From Crocinitomicaceae bacterium (GTDB taxonomy: Bacteria > Bacteroidota > Bacteroidia > Flavobacteriales_D > Crocinitomicaceae): DNA of 64,000 bases. The translations under genes and the position numbers were made by a program. Shown here one piece after another: positions 54,300 through 63,688 of this stretch; the first letter of the stretch is position 1; each line of letters begins with the position of its first letter. The notes beneath the pieces are model-generated. The model did no database searches. It had not been told where the DNA came from and saw only the letters and a program-made list of their open reading frames with translations. The DNA lies in contig JAHENC010000004.1 of NCBI GenBank assembly GCA_024643365.1, forward strand, positions 1-64,000, in the 5' to 3' direction.

Positions 54300-55406
54300 A
54301 TGAAAAAAATCTTATCACTACTTGTTTTCCTCTTTATAGCTTTTCAATGGAGTGAAATCCTTGCGCAAGTGACACCGGCTGATACGAATTTATACCGTGT
54401 GGTAAAATACAATAACCAAGAGTACATAGGAAGAATTTTGAACGATGATGGCCGCGAAGTACTTCTTGAAACCAGCACATTAGGAAAAATCTATATTGTA
54501 AAATCCGATATTCAATCCATAGCAATTGTTCACCGCGAAATTGATTTTGTTGGAAATGAATACCGCGGGACTGGTGTATTTACGACGCGTTATCAATTCA
54601 GCACAAATGCCTTTCCGCTGCAAAAACATGATAATTATGCACTAGTAAACTTATATGGACCCGAAGTACATTTTTCTGTTTCGAAGAATTTATCGGTTGG
54701 TGTCATGGCAACATGGATAGCAAGTCCGATTGTGTTGGCACTGAAATATACCATTCCAACGAGAAATGAAAAACTGAACTTTGGTTTTGGAACCCTTCTT
54801 GGAAGTGCAGGTTATTTGAATCAAGGAAAAGGTTATGGAGGATTACATTGGGGTATGTTAACTTATGGTGACCGTAAAAACAACGTTACTTTTTCATTGG
54901 GTTATTCGTATCTGAATACAGGAATTGAATCGGGAGAACAAATGTATGTGCCAGGAAACTATCCAGTTAATTTCACAAATGGACTATATGACTATCCTAC
55001 CCTAACACCTATTAATTACAAAACACCAACCATGAAAGCCCCTATTATTGGAATTGCTGGAATTGCTTCGGTTGGAAAGAAAGCAAGTTTTGTCTTTGAT
55101 ATGATGTTTGTTTTTGGTCAAAAAGTCGAAGACTTACACTACCAAGAGATTAATACTGATTATGATCCAATTACAGGAGCTACAACACAAATTCATGTTG
55201 GACCAATTAGCACTGTTTCGGAAAGGATTAATTCAGTAAACTGCTTAATTATGCCTGGAATGCGTTTTCAGAAAACAGAAAACAAGGCATTTCAAATTTC
55301 ATTAGCAGGTATTATTGGAAGCGCTACGATACAAAAGGCTAGTACTATTACATCAAAACGTTATTCGTTTCCGGTCCCGATGTGTTCTTGGTTTTATAAA
55401 TTTTAA
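54300..55406 (+). CDS. Probable outer-membrane hypothetical protein, 368 aa
   Basis: Start taken at MKKILSLLVFLFIAFQW (ATG 54300), a clear signal peptide ending in ILAQ. Residues 30-80 (VVKYNNQEYIGRILNDDGRE and following) look like a small beta-barrel/Sm-like domain. The rest alternates short strands with aromatic residues (NYALVNLYGPEVHFSVSKNL, GGLHWGMLTYGDR, SLGYSYLNTGIE), as expected of an outer-membrane beta-barrel. No family name assigned. Two nt upstream of the HTH gene, hence co-transcribed. Confidence 0.7.
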   Translation: MKKILSLLVFLFIAFQWSEILAQVTPADTNLYRVVKYNNQEYIGRILNDDGREVLLETSTLGKIYIVKSDIQSIAIVHREIDFVGNEYRGTGVFTTRYQFSTNAFPLQKHDNYALVNLYGPEVHFSVSKNLSVGVMATWIASPIVLALKYTIPTRNEKLNFGFGTLLGSAGYLNQGKGYGGLHWGMLTYGDRKNNVTFSLGYSYLNTGIESGEQMYVPGNYPVNFTNGLYDYPTLTPINYKTPTMKAPIIGIAGIASVGKKASFVFDMMFVFGQKVEDLHYQEINTDYDPITGATTQIHVGPISTVSERINSVNCLIMPGMRFQKTENKAFQISLAGIIGSATIQKASTITSKRYSFPVPMCSWFYKF

Positions 55407-55408
55407 AT

Positions 55409-56422
55409 ATGCACAGACTACAATCGGATCTGTTAAATTTAGTACGTGTAAAATTAAATGGCGGTGACTCCATGGGATACGTGCTCAGCGATGTTCTGCA
55501 TGTTAGTCAAGATGCCGCTTACCGAAGATTGAGAGGCGAAACTGCTTTAACTATTTTCGAGGTTCAAAAAATTTGTAAGGCATTTGACATCTCATTTGAT
55601 GCACTTATTCAGCAAAAAGCTGGAAACGTCGTATTTGGTTATACACCCTTAAATGCTTATGATTTTAGCCTAGAATCTTATTTAGAAGGGATCTTAGATT
55701 CATTTAATCGCTTGAAATCAATGGACGATCCCCGCATCATTCTGACAATCAACAACGTTCATTTTTTTCAGTTGATTAACGTCCCGCAATTACTTCGTTT
55801 TCGTTTATTCTTTTGGGCCAAAACTCATTTACAAATACCAGAATACCAAAATATTCTATTTAAACATGAAAAAGTAACAGAGCGCGCTTTCGAGTTGGGT
55901 AAAAATATCGTGTCCACCTATAATTCGATTCCATCTGTGGAAATATTTGATCCAGAGTTGATGCGAGGATTCTTGCGACAGATCCTATATTATTACAAGT
56001 CAAACATGTTCGAAGATCCTTCCTATGCACTTTTCTTGTGTGACCGTGCGATCATGTTCTCTCAGCATTTAAAAGCACAAGCAGATTGCGGAAAGAAGTT
56101 TGTTTATGGAACACAAGCTCCAGAACAAGGGAATCAATTTGAAATGTACCTGAATGAAACGATCAATTCCGACGCAGCTTTCTATTATGAAAGTAAAGAA
56201 AAACGCGGACTGTATGTGACACACAACATCATGAACTACCTTCAAACTACAGACCCACAATACGTCTCGGATACAAAACAAGTTCTCGATAAACAATTGG
56301 CGAATTCCAGTTTGATCAGCGTAGTGAATGAAAAAGAACGAAATAATTACTTCTTTGAATTCGAAAAGACCATTAACATGTTCCGAAAAAAGATTGAAGC
56401 AGATATTGAGTTTAACTCTTAG
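55409..56422 (+). CDS. HTH protein of unknown family
   Basis: Cytoplasmic protein of 337 residues. The N-terminus (about 8-62) fits a Cro/C1-type helix-turn-helix: GYVLSDVLHVSQDAAYRRLR as the HTH core and LTIFEVQKICKAFDISFDAL as the following helices. The remaining 270 residues are helical and aromatic-rich, with no metal or nucleotide motif, and may be a sensing or dimerisation domain. Only 2 nt separate it from the preceding envelope gene, so it might regulate envelope or stress genes. Family and target unknown. Confidence 0.7.
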   Translation: MHRLQSDLLNLVRVKLNGGDSMGYVLSDVLHVSQDAAYRRLRGETALTIFEVQKICKAFDISFDALIQQKAGNVVFGYTPLNAYDFSLESYLEGILDSFNRLKSMDDPRIILTINNVHFFQLINVPQLLRFRLFFWAKTHLQIPEYQNILFKHEKVTERAFELGKNIVSTYNSIPSVEIFDPELMRGFLRQILYYYKSNMFEDPSYALFLCDRAIMFSQHLKAQADCGKKFVYGTQAPEQGNQFEMYLNETINSDAAFYYESKEKRGLYVTHNIMNYLQTTDPQYVSDTKQVLDKQLANSSLISVVNEKERNNYFFEFEKTINMFRKKIEADIEFNS

Positions 56423-56517
56423 TTGCGAAATTCGCAAATAAACTTAAGTCCCTTGCTTAATTCAGTTTTCATATTCGTGAAAAATGCAGAAATATTTGCA
56501 GTATAAATTTAAACGAG

Positions 56518-57681
56518 ATGAAAAAAACACTTTTACTACTTACTGCTTGTCTGATTGGTATGATGGGTCAAGCACAAACTGATCAACAGTCCACGATTGC
56601 CGTGGCTAATCCAAACGTGAATGGTTTAACAGTTAAACCAGAATCTGTGGCAAAAATGATGCGTCTTGAAACCATCAAATTAAATAAGTACAAAGTTTAT
56701 GATGAATATGACATGGCCGATGTGTTGAAGGCAAAAGAAGAATTCAGAACACAATGTTATGGTCAAAACTGTTTAATTAAACTTGGGACAGAATTAAATG
56801 TGAATTATGTGATGTGCGGTAGCATCGATGGACTTGGAAACAAAATTGCTTTAACAATTAAAATAGTAGATGTTAAAAATCAAACACTCTATAAATCAGC
56901 TGTAAAGGAATTTGATAACCAAGAAACGGAAATTCAACGCATGATTGAAATTGTTTTATTTGAGATGCATGGTTTCACCGTTGACAAAGTAACGGCTGAT
57001 CGCTTGGCATTTAAAAATGAAGTGATCACATCCAACAATATTGGTAAAATCAATAACTCAGGACCAAGAATTGGTGGTGCAGCGTTAGTTGGATCATTGG
57101 AGGAATTTGCTTCGCGCCCATCCTCTCAAGGTGGTTTGGATATTGCTCCATTTGTTTCAATGATTGGTTATCAGTTCGAAGGACAATACGTTGGAACGGA
57201 GAACTTCTCTGCATTGGTTGAAGGAATCGTGAACGTATCTGGATTGGAGCAAGGTAAATTTTTACCTTCATTTACCTTAATGAATGGATTCCGATTTGGA
57301 AAAAATGGATGGGAATTTGCCTTTGGACCTAGATTAAGTGTAAAACACACAAGTGAAGGATTCTTTGATGTGGACAATAAATACGGAGTACAAGACAAAT
57401 ATTTTTCACGTAGTGATTGGACCCAATATTCTATGTCAACTGGTGACACTTTATTTTATGACTGGGAAGAGAACTTAGACATGCGAGGAAGCGCCAAATT
57501 GAGTACCAGTTTTGTTATCGCATTTGGACGTACATTCCGAGCAGGGTCATTGAATGTACCAGTCAATCTTTTTTATACCTCACAAAAAGGAGGTGGATTT
57601 GCCGGAATAAATGTTGGATTCAATGTCCAAAAAAGTAAACAACCAATAAACAAACCGACCCCAAAGAAAGGGTACTATTAA
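56518..57681 (+). CDS. Envelope protein with CsgG-like N-domain and barrel-like C-domain
   Basis: Secreted protein of 387 residues: signal peptide (TLLLLTACLIGMMGQAQ), then about 25-165 with the alternating pattern of CsgG/curli-assembly-like or DUF2380 domains (ETIKLNKYKVYDEYDMADVL, LGTELNVNYVMCGSIDGLG, KIALTIKIVDVKNQ), and a C-terminal region of amphipathic strands (YQFEGQYVGTENFSALVEGI, NGWEFAFGPRLSV, AGINVGFNVQ) resembling an outer-membrane beta-barrel. Two Cys at about 80-86 (CYGQNC) may form a disulfide. Terminated by a UUCG-loop hairpin. Confidence 0.65.
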   Translation: MKKTLLLLTACLIGMMGQAQTDQQSTIAVANPNVNGLTVKPESVAKMMRLETIKLNKYKVYDEYDMADVLKAKEEFRTQCYGQNCLIKLGTELNVNYVMCGSIDGLGNKIALTIKIVDVKNQTLYKSAVKEFDNQETEIQRMIEIVLFEMHGFTVDKVTADRLAFKNEVITSNNIGKINNSGPRIGGAALVGSLEEFASRPSSQGGLDIAPFVSMIGYQFEGQYVGTENFSALVEGIVNVSGLEQGKFLPSFTLMNGFRFGKNGWEFAFGPRLSVKHTSEGFFDVDNKYGVQDKYFSRSDWTQYSMSTGDTLFYDWEENLDMRGSAKLSTSFVIAFGRTFRAGSLNVPVNLFYTSQKGGGFAGINVGFNVQKSKQPINKPTPKKGYY

Positions 57682-57684
57682 TAG

Positions 57685-57707
57685 AAGGGGCTTCGGCCCC
57701 TTTTTTT
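57685..57707 (+). terminator. Intrinsic terminator with TTCG tetraloop
   Basis: Stem AAGGGGC (57685-57691) pairs with GCCCCTT (57696-57702) around loop TTCG, followed by a run ending T7 at 57707. Separates the envelope cluster from the cyclase gene. Confidence 0.93.
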
Positions 57708-57741
57708 ATGTATTCTTGAGGCGTTGCGCTTTTGTATTTCG

Positions 57742-57749
57742 TAAATTTG
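57742..57749 (+). promoter_or_regulatory. Possible -7 element of the cyclase gene
   Basis: TAAATTTG, 36 nt before the preferred start at 57786. A TTG at 57724-57726 leaves a short 15-nt spacer. Its position argues against the upstream ATG at 57732 as start. Confidence 0.45.
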
Positions 57750-57785
57750 TTCAAAGCAACGATAACATCTAGAGCAATAATTTCA

Positions 57786-59381
57786 ATGATTGAGTTAACA
57801 CGAGAAATACATTTTTGGCAAACCTGGTGGTTCTGGGTATTGTCGAGCGTCATTTTATTTTTTGCCATTTTCATTTTCATTCGCAGTAGGATCGAACGTT
57901 CACGCAGAAACCAAGTCCGACTGGAAGTTAAAATTGCCGAAAGAACGAGAGAAATACGTCTTCAAAAAACAAAAATTGAAGAACAAAACAGATTAATCGA
58001 AGAAGAAAAAAACAAAGTACTTCAACAACAAGCTTTACTTCAAACAGAAAAAGACAGGACAGAACAATGGCTAAATAATACCCTGCCATCAGAGGTTGTC
58101 ATTGAATTAAAGCGTTCTGGTAAAGTGAAAGCTCAAGGATTCCAACAAGTATCGGTGATGTTCACCGATGTGGTCGGATTTACTCGAATTTCAGACACAA
58201 TGCAACCAAGTAGAATTGTTTCCAAACTTGATATTCTTTTCCAAAAATTTGATGAAATCATTCAAGCAAATAACTTAGAGAAAATTAAAACAATTGGAGA
58301 TGCCTATATGTGTGCTGGTGGCGTTCCAATTGAAAACTCTACTAATCCAATCGATGCCTGTACCGCAGCGCTCCAGATTCAAGCGTTTATGGATAAACTC
58401 AAGTATGAAGCCATCGCTGATCATGAAGATTTTTGGGAAATTCGCTTGGGTATAAATACCGGGCCGGTTATTGCGGGAATTATCGGTAATATCCGACTAG
58501 CTTACGATATTTGGGGCTCAACAGTAAATCTAGCTCAACGGATGGAGATGTTAGGTGAACCAGGAAAAGTAACGATAACAGGCAATACTTTTCAATTAAT
58601 TGAACCTTATTTTGAATGTGAATACAAGGGAAAAGCCTTAACGAAATCACGTGCAAAAGTGGATACTTATGTCGTTAATCGCATAAAACCCGAGCTTTCT
58701 GTGAATGGTGAAGGACTTGTCCCAAATAATCGTTTTGAGGAAATTAAGAAACTACACCATTATAGTTCGATCAAATACTACAAAACCGAACATAATGTAC
58801 TTTCGTTCATGGAGAAAAATCTCTCGGATAAATTATATTACCACTCACTTAAACACACAAAGGATGTGGTCAAGTCTGTTGAGCGAATTGCTTTACTGGA
58901 AGGCGTTACGGATGAGGGACTCTTTTTGCTCAAAACAGCTGCAATTCTGCACGATGCTGGGTTCATTGAGCGCTATGACAAGAACGAAGAAATCGGAGCA
59001 CGTATGGCCACTGAAATCCTCCCGAAATATGGTTATACCGAACAACACGTGAAAACAATTGTGGAACTCATCCACGTAACTGAACTCCCACATAAACCAA
59101 TTAATAAACTTCAAGAGATTATCTGCGATGCCGATTTAGATTACTTGGGAACAGATGATTTTGAAGAAATCGCCGATCGCCTTCGTCGTGAATTAACGGA
59201 AATGGGGAAACTCGAATCACGTAAACAATGGGATGAAATCCAAGTAAAATTTTTGAAACAACATCAATATTTTACGCAAACAGCTATTCAAATGCGTCAA
59301 GAAAAGAAAATGGAGAATTTACAAATTGTCATCGATCGATTGGCAGCTGATCAATATGATGAGGTGCCTGAACACCTATAA
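57786..59381 (+). CDS. Class III adenylate cyclase fused to an HD phosphohydrolase domain
   Basis: Signal-transduction enzyme of 531 residues from ATG 57786 (the frame also offers ATG 57732). One membrane helix (about 12-33, starting in FWQTWWFWV) is followed by a coiled coil (about 36-100) and a class III cyclase domain (about 115-300). Catalytic residues are intact: metal Asp128 (FTDVVGFT) and Asp172 (IGDAYM), adenine-selecting Lys168 and Asp241 (YDIWG), transition-state Asn248 and Arg252. Lys/Asp predicts ATP, not GTP. An HD domain follows (about 340-500): His353/His357, His389-Asp390 and CDADLDYLG. It may make cAMP and hydrolyse a second nucleotide or phosphate. Confidence 0.9.
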   Translation: MIELTREIHFWQTWWFWVLSSVILFFAIFIFIRSRIERSRRNQVRLEVKIAERTREIRLQKTKIEEQNRLIEEEKNKVLQQQALLQTEKDRTEQWLNNTLPSEVVIELKRSGKVKAQGFQQVSVMFTDVVGFTRISDTMQPSRIVSKLDILFQKFDEIIQANNLEKIKTIGDAYMCAGGVPIENSTNPIDACTAALQIQAFMDKLKYEAIADHEDFWEIRLGINTGPVIAGIIGNIRLAYDIWGSTVNLAQRMEMLGEPGKVTITGNTFQLIEPYFECEYKGKALTKSRAKVDTYVVNRIKPELSVNGEGLVPNNRFEEIKKLHHYSSIKYYKTEHNVLSFMEKNLSDKLYYHSLKHTKDVVKSVERIALLEGVTDEGLFLLKTAAILHDAGFIERYDKNEEIGARMATEILPKYGYTEQHVKTIVELIHVTELPHKPINKLQEIICDADLDYLGTDDFEEIADRLRRELTEMGKLESRKQWDEIQVKFLKQHQYFTQTAIQMRQEKKMENLQIVIDRLAADQYDEVPEHL

Positions 59382-60089
59382 AAATCGTACGCCTTTTGCT
59401 TTTTTAGGCTCTTTCTTTTTAGTTTGACCTACAGCATAAGAATAGGAAAGACTTAAAATACTTCGGTTTACTGGATTTGCTACTTGAATTTTCTGATCGT
59501 AGTAGTATCCTAATTCAAGTCCGTGAGGACCTTTCAACTCCATTTCAATACCCACAAAGTATCGAATTCGTGTAAATTGTTGACCGTTCTCCCCAGTTTG
59601 TGGATTATAAAACAACTCACAACTGAAATTTGGGGTAAAAATGCTATTGTTTATATCGTACGCATAACTTGGCTTAAATCGAAAAGCTTGGTCAAACTCT
59701 GACTCATAAGGACCTCCTAACGAATTGAAAGAATACTGGTAACGCGTTCTAAAGCCAAATGAATGTCGCTTGATTCCATAGGATAATTGAAGGTTTCCAT
59801 TGATGCGATGACTCGCTAACATATTCCCGTTCAATTCTCTTTTCCCAATCAATCGGTAATCAACGGAAACACGAACATACTTGTTTACTTTGTATTTCAA
59901 GGATAACTGTGGGAAAATAGTATTGAGTCCGTCACTTGCATAACGTGTTGTTAAATCTACTCCGTAAGAAAAATCTTTGCTTATTTTTCCGCTCACACCC
60001 AACTCATTCCAAACTTGAAAAACAGTTGACTGACCGTGAATCACGCTGAAATTTAAACACAGAACTAAAAGTGCAACAAGCGATTTCAT
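59376..60089 (-). CDS. DUF2490 family outer-membrane protein
   Basis: Exported beta-barrel-like protein of 237 residues: signal peptide (VALLVLCLNFSVIHGQ), then strands typical of DUF2490 (VWNELGVSGKISKDFSYGVD, FGFRTRYQYSFN, VGIEMELKGPHGLELGYYYD). Ends with a basic, Lys-rich tail. Start shares one base with the stop of the upstream lipoprotein gene (TGATG), so the two are coupled. Three-prime end overlaps the convergent cyclase by 6 nt. Function unknown. Confidence 0.85.
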   Translation of the reverse strand: MKSLVALLVLCLNFSVIHGQSTVFQVWNELGVSGKISKDFSYGVDLTTRYASDGLNTIFPQLSLKYKVNKYVRVSVDYRLIGKRELNGNMLASHRINGNLQLSYGIKRHSFGFRTRYQYSFNSLGGPYESEFDQAFRFKPSYAYDINNSIFTPNFSCELFYNPQTGENGQQFTRIRYFVGIEMELKGPHGLELGYYYDQKIQVANPVNRSILSLSYSYAVGQTKKKEPKKAKGVRFL

Positions 60090-60487
60090 CAGATTTTACG
60101 GGTGTTTATTGTACCCAAATCTACCACTTGACCTTTCTCGGTTATTTCAAAAGTTTGTTTGACAACATTCTTACCACTTGGTTGTGTAGCATCATCTTCA
60201 TAAACAAATATGGTATATGTCCCCTTTTGCAGGTAATTAAAAACAAATGATCCATCGTAACTTGTTTTAACGTCATCATCGTAAAATTGATCACTTGACC
60301 CGTAGATTAAATACACATCAAGATCACTCCCGGGATACTCGGCGATAATATTTCCTAAGGCATTATATTTTTGCTCTTGAATAATTCCTTTTATCGTTGC
60401 TCCGCCTCCTGGCCCTTCTACTTTTTTACAAGAAGTAGTAGTACTAAAAACAAGGATGGAAAGAAGTAGGAGAAGGACATTTTTCAT
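60089..60487 (-). CDS. Small lipoprotein with Ig-like/carboxypeptidase-regulatory fold
   Basis: Lipoprotein of 132 residues from ATG 60487 (MKNVLLLLLSILVFSTTTSC, lipobox TSC); an upstream ATG at 60508 is less likely. The mature domain looks like one CarboxypepD_reg-type beta-sandwich: GGATIKGIIQEQKYNALGNI, DVYLIYGSSD, SYDGSFVFNYLQKGTYTIFVYE. Such domains occur next to outer-membrane proteins, here DUF2490, with 1-nt overlap. It probably sits on the outer membrane; role unknown. Confidence 0.8.
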   Translation of the reverse strand: MKNVLLLLLSILVFSTTTSCKKVEGPGGGATIKGIIQEQKYNALGNIIAEYPGSDLDVYLIYGSSDQFYDDDVKTSYDGSFVFNYLQKGTYTIFVYEDDATQPSGKNVVKQTFEITEKGQVVDLGTINTRKI

Positions 60488-60610
60488 AATCTTATAATTT
60501 TTATTCATGCAATTTTAACAAAAAAAAACAACTTGTTTTAACATTACTCGTTTGGTTGATTGGAAATTGTTCGTCTTTTCGCTAATTTTAGTCGCTCTTA
60601 ACCAAAAACT

Positions 60611-63600
60611 ATGAAACAACTACTACTCAGTTTGATTCTCCTTGCTTTCCATCAAATTGCATTTAGTCAAGTCGTTATCAATGAATATTCTTGTTCAAAT
60701 ATAACGGGTCCATCCGACGCCTATGGACAAAAAGAAGATTGGGTTGAATTGTACAACGTCACAGCTGCCCCAATCGATTTAACCGGTTGGTATCTTTCTG
60801 ATAAAGCATCGAATTTAACAAAGTGGATGATTCCAAGTGGATCTATCGCAGCAAATGGATTTAAAATGGTGTTCTGTACGAAGAGAGATCTAGTAAATGG
60901 AAATGAATACCATCCAAACTTCAACCTTTCTCAAACAGATGGAGACTGGATAATTCTTTCAAATACATTCGGAAATGTGGTGGATTCCTTTAAAATCGTT
61001 CACTTAACAAAAGCAAATCATTCCGTTGGAAGATCAACTAATGCTGCCGTAGATTTTAAATTGTTCACTACGCCAACACCAAATGCAAATAATACAGGGG
61101 CTCAAAACTTTTACATCCCAACTCCCACGTTTAGTTTACAAGCGGGATTCTACCCCTCAACTCAAAGTGTTTTGATTTCTTGCGCAGATCCGAGTGCAAC
61201 TATTCGATATACGTTAGATGGTTCAGATCCAGTGGCAACCTCAACCATTTACTCAGGACCAATTACTGTTTCAACGACCAAAGTTCTACGAGCAGCGGCT
61301 TTCGGGACAGGCTTAACATCTTTTACTGCGACAAATACTTATTTCATCAATGTAACACATTCTATTCCAGTTGTTTCCATTTGTAGTCAAGGTGTTTACA
61401 ACCTCGTTGCACAAGGAAGTCAAAATCCACCAGATCGTATTGGAGCATTTGAGTTATTTGAACAAGATGGTACATTTAAAGATGAATCAGAGGGTGATTT
61501 CAATAAACACGGAAATGATTCTTGGGCATACCAACAACGTGGTTTCGATTTTGTTTGCCGAGACCAATATGGTCAAAATGGCGACATTGACCATCAAATT
61601 TTTCCAGAAAGAACACGAACTGGGTTCCAAAAATTGATTTTGAAACCGGCAGCAAATGATAATTATCCGTTCTCTTCTGGAGGTGCTCACATTCGAGATG
61701 CCTATGTACACACCCTTTCCATTCGTGCTGAATTAAAACTTGATGAACGAACATGGAGACCTTGTATTTTGTACTTAAACGGTGCATATTGGGGGGTATA
61801 TGAAATAAGGGAAAAAGCGGATGATCATGATTTTACAGATTATTATTTTGACCAATACAAATATGATCTACAATATTTGAAAACCTGGGGTGGAACTTGG
61901 CAAGAATATGGTTCACCAAATGCAGCACCAGCGTGGAATAGCCTCAAAAATTATGTTGCAACAAACAATATGGGTGTGGCAGCAAATTTCAACTATGTGG
62001 ATAGTTTATTTAATTGGAAATCACTTGTAGATTACTTCGTATTAAACTCCGTTACCGTAACAACAGACTGGCTGAACTGGAATACAGCTTGGTGGCGAGG
62101 TTTAGATACAACGGGAGAACATAGAAAATGGGGATATGCCTTGTGGGATCAAGATGCAACCTTTGGTCATTATATAAATTATACGGGTGTACCAAGTACG
62201 CTTCCAGATGCTGATCCTTGTAATGTGGAAAATTTACCTAATCCAGGTGGTCAAGGTCATACCGAGATTTTGGAAAAGTTAATCAATGAAAATCCGGTGG
62301 TGGAACAATATTATATTGCTAGATACATTGATCTATTGAACACGAAGTTGTCCTGTTCATTTATGATACCTTTACTTGACTCCATGTTGGCTGAAATTGG
62401 ACCAGAAATGCCAGGTCAAATTGCAAAATGGGGTGGATCAATGGCAACTTTTACGGCTAACGTAACAGCATTACATAACTTTATTAACACACGCTGTACC
62501 GCTCTTACACAAGGACTCATCGATTGCTACCAATTAACAGGACCTTTTCCGGTTACCTTTGATGTTTCTCCTGTGAATGCAGGAACGTTGAAAGTGAATT
62601 CAATTACACCTCCAAACTATTCTTGGTCAACCACCTATTTCGGAGGAATACAGACCAATGTAACAGCAATTGCGAATCCGGGGTATATTTTCGATCATTG
62701 GACATATACTACAGGTCCAATGGGGCAAGCGAATACAGAGGACACTAATTTTATAAACATCAATGGTCCTGAAACAATCGTCGCTGTTTTTGTTCCAGAT
62801 ATTCCAGACTTGGATGGAGATGGATGTTTGAATACAGTAGAAGTGGCTGCCGGAACTGATCCGAACGTAGTGGATACGGATGGAGATGGTGAAAATGACT
62901 GTATTGAACTTGGTCCAAATCCTGCCACACCAATTGATACAGATGGCGACGGTATCATTGATGCACTTGAATCCATAATTATTGACACGGATGGTGATGG
63001 AGTCATGAATGAATTGGACCCAGATAATGCAAATCCTTGTATTCCTAATCCAAATGCTGGACCTTGTGACCAAGATGGCGATGGACTTACGAACACACAA
63101 GAAGGATTAGCCGGAACAACTCCAACCATTCCAGATACAGACTCAGATGGAATCAACGATGGAACAGAAGTGACTAATGGTTCAGATCCATTGAATCCAT
63201 GTGATCCTGACGATACATTGCCTGGTTGTCAAATCGATACGGATTTTGATGGATTAACGGACGCACAAGAAGGAGTACTTGGAACAAATCCAAATAATCC
63301 AGATACAGACGGAGATGGGTACAACGATGCTCTTGAGGTTACTCAGGGATCAGATCCATTGAATCCATGTGACCCGAATGCTAGTTCTCCGGAATGCGCT
63401 GACGGTATCCATATTCCAACAGCATTTTCTCCGAATAACGTCGGAAATGAAGACAATGACGTCTATCAGATCATCGTTGGGAAGAATATTGAGTCCATTG
63501 GATTCAAAGTATTTGACCGATGGGGGAATCTATTGTTTGAATCGAACAACAAAACGTTTAAGTGGGACGGAACATACAAAGGTAAATTGTTGAATACAGG

Positions 63601-63682
63601 TGTATATGCCTATATTGTTGATGTAACGTATGTCGGTGGAACAACGAAAAAAATGTCCGGAAACATTACCCTAATTCGATAA
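60611..63682 (+). CDS. T9SS-exported CotH-kinase-like protein with lamin-tail and TSP3 repeats
   Basis: Multi-domain surface protein of 1023 residues. In order: signal peptide (1-19); lamin-tail domain (about 20-150, [27 protein letters not shown]); chitobiase C-terminal-like domain (about 175-245, [12 protein letters not shown]); CotH kinase-like domain (about 250-620, with [17 protein letters not shown] and [12 protein letters not shown]); an InlB B-repeat-like module ([12 protein letters not shown], about 690); Asp-rich thrombospondin type 3 repeats (about 735-930, likely calcium binding); and a gliding-type C-terminal domain ([20 protein letters not shown]). porP/sprF follows 6 nt later, the usual partner gene. 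CotH relatives phosphorylate secreted proteins in spores; the substrate here is unknown. Confidence 0.9.
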   Translation: MKQLLLSLILLAFHQIAFSQVVINEYSCSNITGPSDAYGQKEDWVELYNVTAAPIDLTGWYLSDKASNLTKWMIPSGSIAANGFKMVFCTKRDLVNGNEYHPNFNLSQTDGDWIILSNTFGNVVDSFKIVHLTKANHSVGRSTNAAVDFKLFTTPTPNANNTGAQNFYIPTPTFSLQAGFYPSTQSVLISCADPSATIRYTLDGSDPVATSTIYSGPITVSTTKVLRAAAFGTGLTSFTATNTYFINVTHSIPVVSICSQGVYNLVAQGSQNPPDRIGAFELFEQDGTFKDESEGDFNKHGNDSWAYQQRGFDFVCRDQYGQNGDIDHQIFPERTRTGFQKLILKPAANDNYPFSSGGAHIRDAYVHTLSIRAELKLDERTWRPCILYLNGAYWGVYEIREKADDHDFTDYYFDQYKYDLQYLKTWGGTWQEYGSPNAAPAWNSLKNYVATNNMGVAANFNYVDSLFNWKSLVDYFVLNSVTVTTDWLNWNTAWWRGLDTTGEHRKWGYALWDQDATFGHYINYTGVPSTLPDADPCNVENLPNPGGQGHTEILEKLINENPVVEQYYIARYIDLLNTKLSCSFMIPLLDSMLAEIGPEMPGQIAKWGGSMATFTANVTALHNFINTRCTALTQGLIDCYQLTGPFPVTFDVSPVNAGTLKVNSITPPNYSWSTTYFGGIQTNVTAIANPGYIFDHWTYTTGPMGQANTEDTNFININGPETIVAVFVPDIPDLDGDGCLNTVEVAAGTDPNVVDTDGDGENDCIELGPNPATPIDTDGDGIIDALESIIIDTDGDGVMNELDPDNANPCIPNPNAGPCDQDGDGLTNTQEGLAGTTPTIPDTDSDGINDGTEVTNGSDPLNPCDPDDTLPGCQIDTDFDGLTDAQEGVLGTNPNNPDTDGDGYNDALEVTQGSDPLNPCDPNASSPECADGIHIPTAFSPNNVGNEDNDVYQIIVGKNIESIGFKVFDRWGNLLFESNNKTFKWDGTYKGKLLNTGVYAYIVDVTYVGGTTKKMSGNITLIR
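63182..63372 (+). repeat. Duplicated 23-bp segment inside TSP3 repeats
   Basis: The same 23 bases occur at 63182-63204 and 63350-63372, both coding [10 protein letters not shown] in TSP3 units spaced 168 nt apart. Exact identity among diverged units suggests a fairly recent internal duplication or conversion. Confidence 0.85.
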
Positions 63683-63688
63683 ATTGAA

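Noticed and set aside
57732-57785. Earlier ATG for the cyclase gene
   Set aside because: It precedes the likely -7 element, and the extra 18 residues have no similarity to a sensor domain; not fully excluded.
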